This document shows, in pieces, positions 1 to 8,596 of a stretch of DNA of 64,000 bases (the stretch's first letter is position 1; the number at the start of each line of letters is the position of its first letter). The notes beneath the pieces are model-generated. The model searched no databases. It saw nothing but the letters and a program-made list of their open reading frames with translations, and was not told where the DNA came from. Made by a program: the position numbers and the translations under genes. Where the stretch lies: NCBI RefSeq assembly GCF_000337795.1, contig NZ_AOLP01000002.1:1-64000 (forward strand), given 5' to 3'. Source of the DNA: Haloferax denitrificans ATCC 35960. GTDB lineage: Archaea; Halobacteriota; Halobacteria; Halobacteriales; Haloferacaceae.

Positions 1-360
1 GTCAGCGAACTCGTTGCGCTCAACTGGCGTCCAGTCTTCAGTCGTGGTTGGTGCCCACCAGTCGACGTGGTAGTCACCAGGCGCACCAAGAATCTTAACT
101 TGCGCTTCGTCGTCGGGAAGCGGCCGGCGAAGTTTCTCGTCGACGTGGAGATTCCACGTCGTCGTCGCGTCGAATGTGATGATGACCGCCTCATCGTACC
201 CCCGCGACTCAGGCGACTCACGGCACGTCACGCTGGTATTGCACTCTGTGCAGAACACCCCCTCGAAGGGAATGTGCGTGAACGCTTCCGTGCCACACAC
301 CGGACACCACAGAAATTCGAACAGCGCCTCGTCGTGACGGAACACGCGCTCGAGACTCAT
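1..360 (-). CDS. Zinc-knuckle hypothetical protein (C-terminus outside window)
   Basis: The minus strand is open from an ATG at 358-360 to the window edge, giving at least 120 residues beginning MSLERVFRHDEALFEFLW. Two CxxC pairs (C19/C22 in CPVCG and C37/C40 in CTEC) form a probable zinc knuckle, followed by an acidic soluble domain. The sequence has the look of short cysteine-motif proteins common on haloarchaeal plasmids, but I cannot give it a function. It points the same way as the next two unknown genes (692-1468), with 330 bp between, so it may not share their transcript. The 3' end lies outside the window. Confidence 0.7.
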   Translation of the reverse strand, partial: MSLERVFRHDEALFEFLWCPVCGTEAFTHIPFEGVFCTECNTSVTCRESPESRGYDEAVIITFDATTTWNLHVDEKLRRPLPDDEAQVKILGAPGDYHVDWWAPTTTEDWTPVERNEFAD

Positions 361-691
361 CAATCATTCACCACCGTCGTAGGTATCGTGAGTGAATGGT
401 GTGGAAAACGAGACAACTCGGCTACTGACGTTGGAATCAACATCTGTTACTGCGCCTCCGCCCCTTTGGGCGGCGCAAAAACAACGCCGTAGTGGAGATC
501 TGCTGAACGCGCAATAGAGCTGAATGAGGTACCCTGTCGTAGGAGTTCGGTAATCCGTCGACTGTAAGGTTGTGAATTCACGAATACAATCGTGAAAGTG
601 AGAGGATGAGAGTACATTTCGTCTGTCTTCCTTTGGTGATTGCAGAGTAGTATCCCAATATGAGTCCGGGTGCGACACACCACAGGAAGAT
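361..691. other. Intergenic, no supported gene
   Basis: No convincing protein. A GC-rich hairpin (CCGCCCCTTTGGGCGG, 457-472) lies between minus-strand genes and could be a terminator or attenuator. A minus-strand reading of 56 residues (447-617) ends in a low-complexity tail and shows no motif I recognise. I leave it out as a gene. Confidence 0.4.
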
Positions 692-958
692 TTACTCTGT
701 GTCTACTGCTAACTCCGCGAGGACGTCATCGTGTGAGTTCGTTCGAACGCGCTCGACAAACGCACGTGCAGCAGTGTCAGTCGCAAACACCGACGCATCA
801 TAGCCAACGGAACCACCGAACACAGCCCACTCGTCGGTTACCACGCCGCCGGACAGCGGCGTGTATTCGACACGAAAGCGATAGCCGTCTGCCGCGTCGT
901 CGACGACGATTCGAACAGCAATACCACGATCAGGAAACGACTCACTCAGGAGTACCAT
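692..958 (-). CDS. Small acidic hypothetical protein
   Basis: 88 residues starting MVLLSESFPDRG, strongly acidic, with alternating beta-type segments (IAVRIVVDDAADGYRFRVEY) and no cysteines, signal peptide or membrane segment. It lies 18 nt downstream of the 163-residue gene at 977-1468 on the same strand, so the two are probably co-transcribed. Composition and codon use are typical of haloarchaeal genes, which supports reality. Function unknown. Confidence 0.6.
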   Translation of the reverse strand: MVLLSESFPDRGIAVRIVVDDAADGYRFRVEYTPLSGGVVTDEWAVFGGSVGYDASVFATDTAARAFVERVRTNSHDDVLAELAVDTE

Positions 959-976
959 TGGACACAGCCTCCAAAG

Positions 977-1468
977 TCAGTAATGGACATCAGCGGGAAC
1001 GATCCACAGATGGTCGTTCGACCCGACGAGTTGCTCAAGCCGCTCGCGATGCCGAACCCCGTCAGCAAACTCGTCGTAGAGGTACACCGCCGGTCCGCGG
1101 TAAGCCCCGAGATTGTGGCACGCATGCCTGACGAGGTCCTCATCGCGCATGATCGCCGCAGCGTCGAGGTCGTCAACGCCCTCTCGAACACGCTCGAGAT
1201 TCCGCTCGAACTCGCGTGTCGTCGCCTGCCACCCGCTCTCGAGGAGTTCCTGGCCGTCCTCCGAGCCAACGGGCTCTGCAGCCGGGAGGTCACCCCACCG
1301 GGCGCTGCCGGCGACCGTTGTTGAGTCGTCGTCGAACGTCACATAGTAGTCAAACACCGCCTCGGCGTGCGGGGCAGCACCCACCAGTTGGTCAAATACG
1401 TCAGCGGCCCGCGAGAGGGCGTCGTCTGTTGCCGATGCAGTCACGAGAGCGTAGATTACCTGGTGCAT
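977..1468 (-). CDS. Hypothetical protein, haloarchaeal plasmid type
   Basis: 163 residues beginning MHQVIYALVTASATDDALSRAADVF. The N-terminal half looks like an alpha/beta fold (YALVTAS, FDYYVTFDD). The C-terminal half is helical and ends in a hydrophobic strand (DHLWIVPADVHY). It contains scattered single H, C and D residues but no recognised catalytic motif. It is the first gene of a two-gene minus-strand unit with 692-958. I do not recognise the family. The soluble, acidic composition fits a haloarchaeal cytoplasmic protein. Confidence 0.65.
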   Translation of the reverse strand: MHQVIYALVTASATDDALSRAADVFDQLVGAAPHAEAVFDYYVTFDDDSTTVAGSARWGDLPAAEPVGSEDGQELLESGWQATTREFERNLERVREGVDDLDAAAIMRDEDLVRHACHNLGAYRGPAVYLYDEFADGVRHRERLEQLVGSNDHLWIVPADVHY

Positions 1469-1654
1469 TCGTCGTCACCTCGCCGACTCAGGAGTCGATG
1501 TCTGTCCGACCCCCTGCGCCGGCGCCTATCGCCGGCGCACACAAACACAACCCACTACGACACGCCAGAAATCACGAGTACAGTTGCACCCGAGGTGGTT
1601 GGTGAACCCCTCACAATCAGGTACCATTGGAATGACCTGCCACTCGTGTCAACG

Positions 1655-2506
1655 TCAAGCACCCGGGTCAGGTCCGTACTGCGGCGTTCGACACACGGAA
1701 CACTGCCAGACAGGCTCACCAGCCCACGCTGCGGGTGGGCTGTCGTCGCGTGAGTCGAACCGATGCGGTGTCTGCTCGCCACACGACTGACAGCGGAGCA
1801 GTTGCCGTGTTGGTGAGGCTGACGACGACTGTGACGACGAGGTATCAGCAGACGCTCGCCGAAGTGCAATCGCTGGGACAACCCACGTCTCTGAGTCCGA
1901 GAGCAACTGCTCACGACGGGAGTCCTCAGTAATCTGCGTCCCAGCAGCGTCGTACCACCGGGAGGCAGAACCCTCCGTCGAAGGAGAATTGGACCACAGC
2001 GGGACTGTCCTCGCTTTCTCCACGAATCCATCCGCACGTGACCCAGTTACTGGGACAACGTCCGGAAGGTGACCCCATCGCCTCCGGAGTGGCTCTGCGA
2101 GCGACTGTTCAAGTGCCGCGATGGGCGTGCACTCGTCAATGGGTGACGAGTGAGAACGCTGCAGTAAGCGTGCTGCGGCAGTCCCTTTTCCGACCGCCCC
2201 ACGCAAGGACTGTGAGGTGACGAGCAAACAGACGATGCCGTGGAGTGATTGCTCGCGGGGCTCTGAGGTGCGATCTAGGACCGAGACATCCTGTTCGAGG
2301 CAGAACCGACACTGGCTCTGGTTCCGAGGAATGGCCCGCTCACAGGTCTGACAGATGTCCGTGTCTATATCGTCACCAACGGGGTAGTCATGCTCTGGAA
2401 TTGCGTCACCGTGCTCGGTGTGGTCGGGTTCCAACTGCGCGTCCGGAATCTGCATCGCTTCGCCATACGGTCGAAATTCAGCGGTCCGGTCACGGTAGGG
2501 TGGCAT
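1655..2506 (-). CDS. Zinc-finger hypothetical protein
   Basis: 283 residues from an ATG at 2504-2506. A GTG further upstream (2557) is open in frame. The ATG is preferred because a TTTATATCC box lies about 27-31 nt before it, the usual spacing for a leaderless haloarchaeal transcript. An N-terminal segment (PPYRDRTAEFRPYGEA) leads to a four-cysteine finger at about residues 52-69 (CQTC and CRFC). A second set sits near the C-terminus (CQSC and CSVC). The middle is helical and poor in motifs. The two treble-clef-like fingers suggest a nucleic-acid- or protein-binding plasmid protein. Divergent to the PadR gene at 2621. Function unknown. Confidence 0.7.
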   Translation of the reverse strand: MPPYRDRTAEFRPYGEAMQIPDAQLEPDHTEHGDAIPEHDYPVGDDIDTDICQTCERAIPRNQSQCRFCLEQDVSVLDRTSEPREQSLHGIVCLLVTSQSLRGAVGKGTAAARLLQRSHSSPIDECTPIAALEQSLAEPLRRRWGHLPDVVPVTGSRADGFVEKARTVPLWSNSPSTEGSASRWYDAAGTQITEDSRREQLLSDSETWVVPAIALRRASADTSSSQSSSASPTRQLLRCQSCGEQTPHRFDSRDDSPPAAWAGEPVWQCSVCRTPQYGPDPGA

Positions 2507-2620
2507 ACCGCGTCGTGGCTGTACGTTCGGATATAAACGTTCGTCCAGTGAGGCCACTCTGAAACCCGGCCGATGGCCAACAAACGTATATGTATTCTTA
2601 AACTAGCTACGGACAGCAAA
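2507..2620. promoter_or_regulatory. Divergent promoter between zinc-finger gene and padR
   Basis: Minus-strand TATA-like TTTATATCC (about 2526-2535) serves the gene starting at 2506. On the plus strand TTCTTAAACTA (about 2594-2604) lies about 20-27 nt before the ATG at 2621. Both spacings fit leaderless transcription. PadR proteins often repress their own promoter, so autoregulation of this shared region is plausible but only inferred. Confidence 0.5.
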
Positions 2621-2905
2621 ATGCACGACTTGACCGGGTTCCAACGCGACCTGCTGTACGTCACCGCCGGTTTGGACGAGCCACACGGACTCGCAATCAA
2701 AGACCAACTCGAAGACTACTACGAAACCGAGATCCACCATGGTCGGCTGTACCCCAATCTCGATACGCTCGTTGAGAAGGGACTGCTCGACAAAGGCGAA
2801 AAGGACCGTCGAACGAACGTTTACGCGATCACAGCCAGAGGTCGCCGGGAAATCGAAGCCCGTGACGACTGGGAACAGCAGTACACCAGCGAACTTACCA
2901 CCTGA
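2621..2905 (+). CDS. PadR-family winged-helix transcriptional regulator
   Basis: 94 residues from the ATG at 2621. An upstream in-frame ATG (2573) would add an unlikely 16-residue KRICILKLATDSK leader, and the promoter box falls inside that leader. The sequence is a complete PadR winged helix: helix TGFQRDLLYVTAG, the PHGLAIKDQLEDYY turn, recognition helix region IHHGRLYPNLDTLVEKGLL, then the wing DRRTNVYAITARGRREI. The short form lacks the C-terminal dimerisation helices of bacterial PadR. It is divergent to the zinc-finger gene, which may be its target. Confidence 0.85.
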   Translation: MHDLTGFQRDLLYVTAGLDEPHGLAIKDQLEDYYETEIHHGRLYPNLDTLVEKGLLDKGEKDRRTNVYAITARGRREIEARDDWEQQYTSELTT

Positions 2906-2908
2906 CTA

Positions 2909-3310
2909 CTACGAGACGAGTGACCGTTTTCTTCGACACCCAGTACAAGTGAGGCAGGCACCTATTTGGATCCGAAATTCACGACCCGTCCTGAGGCGTT
3001 TGATTCCTAGTCTAAGTGAGCCACCGAGAGTGCCGGGTATAAGCGCAGCACTCAAACCAACCAGTCCTGCCCATGCGATGCGAAAGACTAGCCCTAGCGA
3101 AGCCCCAGTAATCCCAACCCCAGCGAGGTGAATCCCGAACCCAGCGGCAAAGGAGAATACGAACAGCCACGTTCGAACCAGTCCATCGTCTCAAGCAGCA
3201 AGGACAGCGCTGACGACCAGTAACCCAAACGCAAGATACACCCATCGAAACACCGATACGAGAATCTCGACCACGCCGCCAACGCCAATTCGGGGTAGTT
3301 TAGGAATCTA
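2909..3310 (-). pseudogene. Membrane-protein relic with in-frame stop
   Basis: On the minus strand a hydrophobic reading runs IGVGGVVEILVS, then FRWVYLAFGLLVVSAVLAA, hits a TGA (3191-3193), and continues in the same frame with LFVFSFAAGFGIHLAGV and IAWAGLVGLSAALIPG until a TAG at 2909-2911. This is three to four transmembrane segments of a single protein broken by a nonsense mutation and lacking a clear start. The first dozen codons recur in the repeat copy near 7.83 kb (IGAGGAIEVLVY), showing two paralogous remnants. Family unknown. Confidence 0.6.
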
Positions 3311-3515
3311 CGGACAGAGCTATGACTTCAGTCAAAAATCAATGACGGTCCTACTCCAGAATGAAAGAGGGAGGGGTACCCTCTGACGTGTATCAGGCCG
3401 GGCATCCTGGAACACGCCAATGCTGGTGGTTTAGAGGCACTCAGCACGATTGTAGTGATCTACGACCGTCTTCAACTTGGCGGTTACGTCTATCCTTGAG
3501 ATGTCGATTAGATGT
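3261..3515. repeat. Diverged long direct repeat, copy A
   Basis: About 250 bp similar in order and orientation to 7830-8090. The most conserved core is at 3388-3455 (GTGTATCAGGCCGGGCATCC, then ACGCCAATGCTGGTGG, TTAGAGGCACTCAGCAC). One side covers the start of the membrane-protein relic. The rest has no intact reading frame in either copy. It could be an old duplicated 5' regulatory region or an RNA-coding or peptide-coding sequence. Confidence 0.7.
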
Positions 3516-3616
3516 TTTGACAGGTCGTCGCCGGGGCATTTGCTGGACATTCGTTGGTAGCCCACCTTTTGTTAAGAACTGTGGAACTGCCGATGGCCAC
3601 TGAGAAACATTTTCAG

Positions 3617-3994
3617 CTACCCCTCTATCGCTTTGAGAGTGCTGAGGTCTGCGTAGAGGACCTCGCCGTCGCGAACGACGTATCACTTCGCCAGAACCGA
3701 ACCAACACTTTGTGTACCCCGCAGACTGGATCTCGAGTTCTTCACCGGACTCTAGATAGTTGGCCAGCTTTCGGGGGAACTCGTGAGTGACGAAACCACC
3801 TTCGTAGTCTGGAAGCCCATCTCACGAGTTTCGTAGATCTCGAAGGCGTCGTAGCCCCAGATGATGAGCTCACCTTCTTCGTCTACTTCCCAATTCAGGG
3901 TCCCGAAGCAATGTGCTTCGCAGAGTTAGCGGACTGCCTGTGCATCGGTTACGGTCGCGCCGGTCGACGTCGTGGCTGCTTGGAGTGTTGCCAT
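3617..3994 (-). pseudogene. Broken haloarchaeal plasmid gene (stop plus two frameshifts)
   Basis: Starting at the ATG at 3992-3994 the minus strand reads MATLQAATTSTGATVTDAQ, meets a TAA after about 22 codons, and continues in frame with NWEVDEEGELIIWGYDAFEI. It then shifts frame to GFVTHEFPRKLANYLESGEE, and shifts again to YVVRDGEVLYADLSTLKAI before a TAG at 3617-3619. The pieces join into one plausible acidic protein of about 120 residues. The decay fits a neglected plasmid backbone gene. Family function unknown. Confidence 0.6.
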
Positions 3995-4095
3995 TGTTAG
4001 TCCTCGAGGGCACTTTCCTACCCCCGCACCCTTTCGGGGGGAATAAAACCGACTGGAAGAGGAGCTGAACCAACGCTGTTCGACCGATCCTTTCC

Positions 4096-4287
4096 TCAGG
4101 ATTCGGCCTTGGTGTTTGCTTTCTCCGAAGCATCTGGCCGAGTGAGTAGTCCCACCTGTTCCAGAAGCGTGGTGGCGTCAACGATTCGCTCTCGGTCGGG
4201 TGAGTCCAGTTGGTCGATGTCGATGCTGTTGAGGTTGCTGAGTGCGCGATGCAGTCGGTATCCTGGTGTGTCTCGTGGGTCCATCAT
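4096..4287 (-). CDS. Small helical hypothetical protein
   Basis: 63 residues beginning MMDPRDTPGYRLHRALSNL, then an amphipathic helical stretch (IDQLDSPDRERIVDATTLLEQVG). A GGAGG sequence sits six nt before the ATG at 4287, an unusually clear ribosome-binding site for this window. No metal-binding residues or membrane segments. It lies downstream of the OB-fold gene at 4486-5385 on the same strand (198 bp gap). Function unknown. Confidence 0.55.
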   Translation of the reverse strand: MMDPRDTPGYRLHRALSNLNSIDIDQLDSPDRERIVDATTLLEQVGLLTRPDASEKANTKAES

Positions 4288-4485
4288 GTACGCCTCCGCC
4301 GACTTCTAGCGCAGAAAAACTCTCTCTGGTCGGTCTTTCGACACTGCCCTCCGCGAATCCTTGACCTACGTAATGAGGTCGTGGCTGCGCGCGCAGCTCC
4401 GAAGGAGCGAGCACGGAGCGGAGGGTGGGGCGGTGGGGTCTGGGTCGGCCCGGCCACCAACAAAAAAGAGGGCTGCCTCGCGCCG

Positions 4486-5385
4486 TTAGGCGTCCCACCA
4501 GGCGTCGCGTTCGGGGAACATCACGGTCGTCCACCCCGTCAGTGCCACCGAGACGCGCCCGTCGTACCAGTTCCGCGCCGCTCCGTGAATCCGCACACGT
4601 TCGCCCTCGCGAATCCACGGCACGTCCGAGGCCTTCCAACTCGTCAGCTTCACCTGCCCAGTTTCGTCTTCGAGGAGCCCCGCTTGCTGAATCGCCGGCG
4701 ACTCCGACTCCCACACCGTCGTCAACGTCCCTTCAACGCACACTTCGCGTCGCGACACACCCTCCAGTTTCCCGATCGGCACCATCGTCCCCGGTGCACC
4801 CTCAAGTTCCTCGAACACGCTCACAGTTGCTGACATCATGTCCTTGCCACCCAACACTGCCTCGCTCAGCCGCCGACTGATCGCCGCTCGCGACCAGCCA
4901 TCCAGCTTCTCTGCCAACCGTTTTGCCTGAGAATTCACTGCGCCCAACTGTGCTTGGGTCAACTCCGTCCGGGGATCCGCCCGGTCGGGGTCAGCCATCG
5001 GGTTCACACTCGCTGCGCGCTTCTGGAACTGCCGCCGTCGCGCAGCGCTCCGCTCGGCCGCAATCACCCGCGACCGCGCCTCACGACCCTCTTGCGACCC
5101 CAGTTCCGCACGGGCACTAATCCGTTCGAGTTCAGCTTCCCGCGCTCGAATGCGCTCTTCTTGGGCCAACGTCACGCCGTCAATCCGTTCGTCGCTCGTG
5201 TCTGCGATCCCATCTGGGTGGTTCGCATCCACCTTTGCCTGAATCTCCTGTTGCACCGTCGCCTGGAACTGCGGCGTCTCGTCGACGACCTCAAACCCGT
5301 CTTCGTCGACCGCCGTCTCGTCCGCGTGTTCGAACGCCTGTTCAGCCACCGAAACTACCTTTCGACTGGAGTTGTTACTAGACAT
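4486..5385 (-). CDS. RPA/OB-fold single-stranded-DNA-binding-like protein
   Basis: 299 residues from the ATG at 5383-5385 (MSSNNSSRK). A further upstream ATG at 5415 is possible but adds only ten atypical residues. The N-terminal third is acidic. Residues about 70-125 form a charged helical, coiled-coil-like segment rich in E, R and A. A small helical bundle (LTQAQLGAVNSQAKRLAEKL) follows. The last 85 residues are an OB fold with the usual signature strands (REVCVEGTLTTVWE, GLLEDETGQVKLTSW, GERVRIHGAARNWYDGR, VALTGWT). The OB module matches archaeal RPA-type proteins of haloarchaeal plasmids, so a role in plasmid ssDNA binding is likely. Confidence 0.75.
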   Translation of the reverse strand: MSSNNSSRKVVSVAEQAFEHADETAVDEDGFEVVDETPQFQATVQQEIQAKVDANHPDGIADTSDERIDGVTLAQEERIRAREAELERISARAELGSQEGREARSRVIAAERSAARRRQFQKRAASVNPMADPDRADPRTELTQAQLGAVNSQAKRLAEKLDGWSRAAISRRLSEAVLGGKDMMSATVSVFEELEGAPGTMVPIGKLEGVSRREVCVEGTLTTVWESESPAIQQAGLLEDETGQVKLTSWKASDVPWIREGERVRIHGAARNWYDGRVSVALTGWTTVMFPERDAWWDA

Positions 5386-5415
5386 TGGAACTGACACGTT
5401 CCTGAAGGCGCTCAC

Positions 5416-6370
5416 GCGCCGACACCCGCGATCCTATTCGCGGGATTCTCACGAACCAACCTGCTTGAGCCACGGCTCCGACGTCGACCGATGACGCCGT
5501 CACCGAGGTGCCCGCGCCGCGCCTTCACGCCGGACCCTGTCCGGCGCGGCGCGGCACCGACGGCACCCCAACAAACGAGTGCGGGGGGTGAACCTCGAGG
5601 TGAGCGCGCGGTCACCGCCATATACCCAGCCGGTCACCGCGGGTCGGCGCCTCGCCGACGCCCGTCCGTCGGCAGACGCAACGGAAGCGGCCGCGGCGCC
5701 GAGACGGCACGGCCGGGGGGTATACGGTGGTGAACGGCGTCGCATACGGCCACAGCGAGGCCGCAGAGAGCGAGGACCCGCCGGACCAGCACCGCGCCCG
5801 GACCCGCACGAGCCTGTCCCGTCCGTCGCAGACGCAACGGAAACGCCTCGTGCGGCAGCCCGGTGCGGGCTGGACGCCCGCGGACCCACAGCTCGTCGCG
5901 GCCGAGTTTGAGCGCACGCCCGGCAGGCCGCACAGCCAGCCCTGAGTGAGCCCCGGACCGTGGCATATTGGGGGTGAGCACGGCGAGCCCCCAGTAGCCA
6001 CCGCAGCCCGGGCGAACGAGGGGTGAGGGCAATCGCCCGAACGGCGAGCAGCCCGCCCGGACCGCGCAAGCGGCCACGTCTGAGCCAGCCGGCCGGCGGC
6101 GCGACCGCAGCGAGGGAGCGCCGACCCAACGGCTGGTGAAGATGCAGCCAGCCCGGTCTCGGTCACGGCCCGGTCGCGGGCCGAGCGCTCGCAGGCCCGC
6201 CCTCGGGGCTGATCGGTATCGGGTGGCTGCACGCGGCCCGACCCGGCCCCGCGACCGTGCCCCGTCCGTCGCAGACGCAACGGCAGCGCGAAACGCCCGG
6301 GCCCGGCAGGAACGGGCTGCCCGCCGGAGCGCGCACAACCCGAGCAGTCGCCCCCCAAACGTACCTACAC
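5416..6370. other. GC-rich non-coding block with repeats
   Basis: Nearly 1 kb of visibly higher GC than its neighbours, open in almost every frame because stop codons are rare, but with none of the acidic composition of real haloarchaeal proteins (readings are R/A/P/G rich). It contains three copies of a 23 bp motif, a 16 bp inverted repeat (5612-5627 with 5718-5733, 14 matches) and short hairpins such as CAGCCCGGTGCGGGCTG near 5857. The block ends sharply near 6360, where AT content rises. I see no gene in it. Confidence 0.6.
5661..6283 (+). repeat. Three dispersed copies of CCCGTCCGTCGCAGACGCAA-CGG
   Basis: Copies at 5661-5684 (one extra G), 5818-5840 and 6261-6283, all in the same orientation, spaced about 157 and 443 bp apart inside the GC-rich block. 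The motif has weak internal dyad symmetry (CCGT..GTC GCA GAC..ACGG), as expected for a protein-binding site. Not in a shared reading frame, so unlikely to be a protein repeat. Confidence 0.65.
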
Positions 6371-6568
6371 AGCTCACCTCCCAAACACGAGAGATTGCTA
6401 GTTTCTACTCGCTAGCTTGCTATCCAGATCGTTGAGGACGTGACCCTCGTCTCCATCCCAAAAGAAACACAAACAACAGAGTATCACACGCTTGCTTCGA
6501 ACATCGCAGCAGTACGAGGCCGTTAGAGATGCTCTCCAAAAACTAACTCAGCAAACGTCGTCCAACTC

Positions 6569-7594
6569 TCACCACGTGATCTCAAATCGTGCGCCGCCTT
6601 CAGAACCCGTTGTAACGGCAATATCCCAACCATGGCCCTCGACAATTTGAGAGACGATCGAGAGCCCATAGCCAGTTCCGTCAGCAGTTGTCGAATATCC
6701 ATGGGTAAATATCTCTGACCGAATCGGCTCAGCGATTCCGGGGCCATCATCTTCGATATAGAGTCCCGTATCGTCAGGGAGGCTTCCAACAGTCACAGTC
6801 GCCCCAGCACCAGCATGTTCAACGGCATTGCGAAACAAGTTCTCTAGTAGTTCCTGAAAACGACTCTTATCCGCGGTTATTACTCCAAGGTCATCTTCAA
6901 CTTGGAGCGTCGCTTGCTGTGTCTCAATACTACTCCACGATGCACGGAGACATTCACGGATGTCAACCGACTCGGTCTCACCAACGACTTCACCCTTTTT
7001 TGAGAGGGCAAGAATGTCGCTAACGAGATTATCGATCCGACTAAGTGACGCTAAAACTCGCTCCAGCTCAGGGGTCTCGGACTGTTCATGGGCGATCTCA
7101 GTATACCCGTAGGCGATAGAGAGTGGATTCCGAATATCATGTGTTAAGATGTCGGCGAACTCATTCAGCCGATCCTTCTGGTCTTGAAGCTGGGACTCCC
7201 GCTTTCGCTGCTCGGTGATGTCCCGAATAATGCCAGTAAAGTACTGTTCGCCATTGTGTTCGTGTTCACGAAGGCTGATAAGCGTCGGAACTTCGTGTCC
7301 GTCCTTGTGCAACGCCGGGAGCTCGATCCCATCCCAGTCGATATTGCGCTCTCCTGTCGCCACATACGAGGCTAATGCAGCCCCGTGGACTGCTTCTAAG
7401 CGCTCTGGGATGATTTTCATTTTCGAACTGCCAATCAATTCAGCGGGAGCATATCCGAGAATGTCTTCAACGGCCGGATTAGCATACACGATATTGCTGT
7501 CCGCATCGATTGTCAACATCCCCTCTGCCGCATTTTCCACTAGTGTTTGGTAAAAATCATCGGCAGAGGTTGGAGGGGGACGAGAACCGTTCAT
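6569..7594 (-). CDS. PAS-domain sensor histidine kinase
   Basis: 341 residues, cytoplasmic, no membrane segment. The PAS domain covers about 12-130 (YQTLVENAAEGMLTIDADSN to IIRDITEQR). A dimerisation/phosphoacceptor helix carries His152 in LTHDIRNPL. The HATPase has an N box (LLENLFRNAVEHAG, about 249-262), G1 DDGPGI (282-287) and G2 GTGYGLS (306-312). All catalytic motifs are intact. It autophosphorylates and presumably passes phosphate to an unlinked receiver, as none is adjacent. Soluble PAS kinases of this type in haloarchaea are thought to sense redox, light or internal signals; the ligand is unknown. Confidence 0.95.
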   Translation of the reverse strand: MNGSRPPPTSADDFYQTLVENAAEGMLTIDADSNIVYANPAVEDILGYAPAELIGSSKMKIIPERLEAVHGAALASYVATGERNIDWDGIELPALHKDGHEVPTLISLREHEHNGEQYFTGIIRDITEQRKRESQLQDQKDRLNEFADILTHDIRNPLSIAYGYTEIAHEQSETPELERVLASLSRIDNLVSDILALSKKGEVVGETESVDIRECLRASWSSIETQQATLQVEDDLGVITADKSRFQELLENLFRNAVEHAGAGATVTVGSLPDDTGLYIEDDGPGIAEPIRSEIFTHGYSTTADGTGYGLSIVSQIVEGHGWDIAVTTGSEGGARFEITW

Positions 7595-7829
7595 ATAATA
7601 TCACTTTTACTCTTCGGTAGTTAAACGTTCTTCAGGGTATTGCGGCGAGATCGGCTATTACCCGTCAAACTGCCTATCCAATCACTTACTGCTAACCTCA
7701 AATCAGACTCCATGAAGAACGTTCCGCCGTCAATCTGGACGATCGACGAGTAACCACGGGTTGGCGGACAACACCAACAACCACCCTCAGGCTCTGGTTT
7801 CTGGAGGGGGGGAGGGGGGTGGAATGGTA
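7595..7829. other. Intergenic upstream of kinase
   Basis: No gene supported. Contains the kinase promoter on the minus strand and a G-rich run (GGAGGGGGGGAGGGGGG-like, around 7804-7820), where similarity of the downstream repeat copy B to the membrane-protein relic stops abruptly. This is probably an old recombination junction. Confidence 0.35.
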
Positions 7830-8090
7830 CACAAGAACCTCAATCGCGCCGCCGGCTCCAATTAGGGCTGGTCGAGAAATCTGCGGACAAACTCATGATG
7901 TCAGTCAGGACACAATGACGGTTCTACTTCAGAGTGAAAGGTGAAGGGGTACCTTCGGCGTGTATCAGGCCGGGCATCCTGAGACACGCCAATGCTGGTG
8001 GCTTAGAGGCACTCAGCACTATTCTAGTCAGTTATCACCGTATTCAACTTGGCGGTTTACCTATCCTTGAGATATAGATAGGAATTTTGT
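7830..8090. repeat. Diverged long direct repeat, copy B
   Basis: Homologous and co-oriented with 3261-3515. The conserved core lies at about 7960-8025. On the minus strand its left end encodes PQISRPALIGAGGAIEVLVY, matching the start of the membrane-protein relic near 3.3 kb (IPKLPRIGVGGVVEILVS), after which the similarity is cut off. So both copies carry the same upstream region plus the first codons of a gene that is decayed in one and missing in the other. Confidence 0.7.
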
Positions 8091-8131
8091 ATTGTGAAAC
8101 AGAACAGGACTCATCAAACGAAGACCGGGGG

Positions 8132-8596
8132 TCACCAGTCGTACTCCCGGTGGATCTGGCGACCTTCCTCGTTCAACAGCGGCCCGACAACGTCACTGAC
8201 TCCAGCAAGGATCTCTGTGGACCAGACTACGGGCTCATTTCCGGTGAACGCGGCGATTTCATCACTTCCGACACTGTAGACGATTTGTCCGAACCCAGCT
8301 GTCGTCATCCCGCCAGCACACATCGGACAGGGTTCGGTGCTTGTATACATTACCATAGAAGCACGTTCATCGGGATCGAACTCCCGGCATGCACGGTAAG
8401 CGAGGTGGAGTTCGGGATGGCGCCGGATGTCGTCGTCCGTGATCTCGCGATTCGAATCGCTCATAATAACTGTATCGTCGCGGACGAGCACGGAGCCGAA
8501 CAGTTCGTCGCCACGGGCGGCAGCCTCACGCGCCAGTTCGAAAGTCTCGCGCAGATGTGCGTCGTGATCGTATTCGTCGAACGTGGGAGCAGTCAC
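8132..8596 (-). CDS. Nucleoside/cytosine deaminase-family zinc enzyme
   Basis: 154 residues from a GTG at 8594-8596 (VTAPTFDEYDHDAHLRETFELAREA). An ATG at 8713 is in frame but would add 39 residues foreign to the family. The cytidine-deaminase-like fold is clear: helix, then GDELFGSVLVRDDTVI, the zinc/proton-shuttle HPE in HPELHLAYRAC, and PCPMCAGG (CxxC), followed by IVYSVGS. It probably deaminates guanine, cytosine or a related base. Exact substrate unknown. HPE instead of the commoner HAE is a mild variation. It sits next to repeat copy B with no operon partner. Confidence 0.85.
   Translation of the reverse strand: MTAPTFDEYDHDAHLRETFELAREAAARGDELFGSVLVRDDTVIMSDSNREITDDDIRRHPELHLAYRACREFDPDERASMVMYTSTEPCPMCAGGMTTAGFGQIVYSVGSDEIAAFTGNEPVVWSTEILAGVSDVVGPLLNEEGRQIHREYDW

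Noticed and set aside
4022-4041. CCCCCGCACCCTTTCGGGGG hairpin as terminator
   Set aside because: Plausible stem but no following T-run in either direction, and it lies between a live gene and a pseudogene. Not enough support.
5500-6384. Several overlapping open frames of 200-250 residues on both strands
   Set aside because: They arise from very high GC. Compositions are Arg/Ala/Pro-rich, unlike the acidic haloarchaeal proteins, and all six frames are about equally open.
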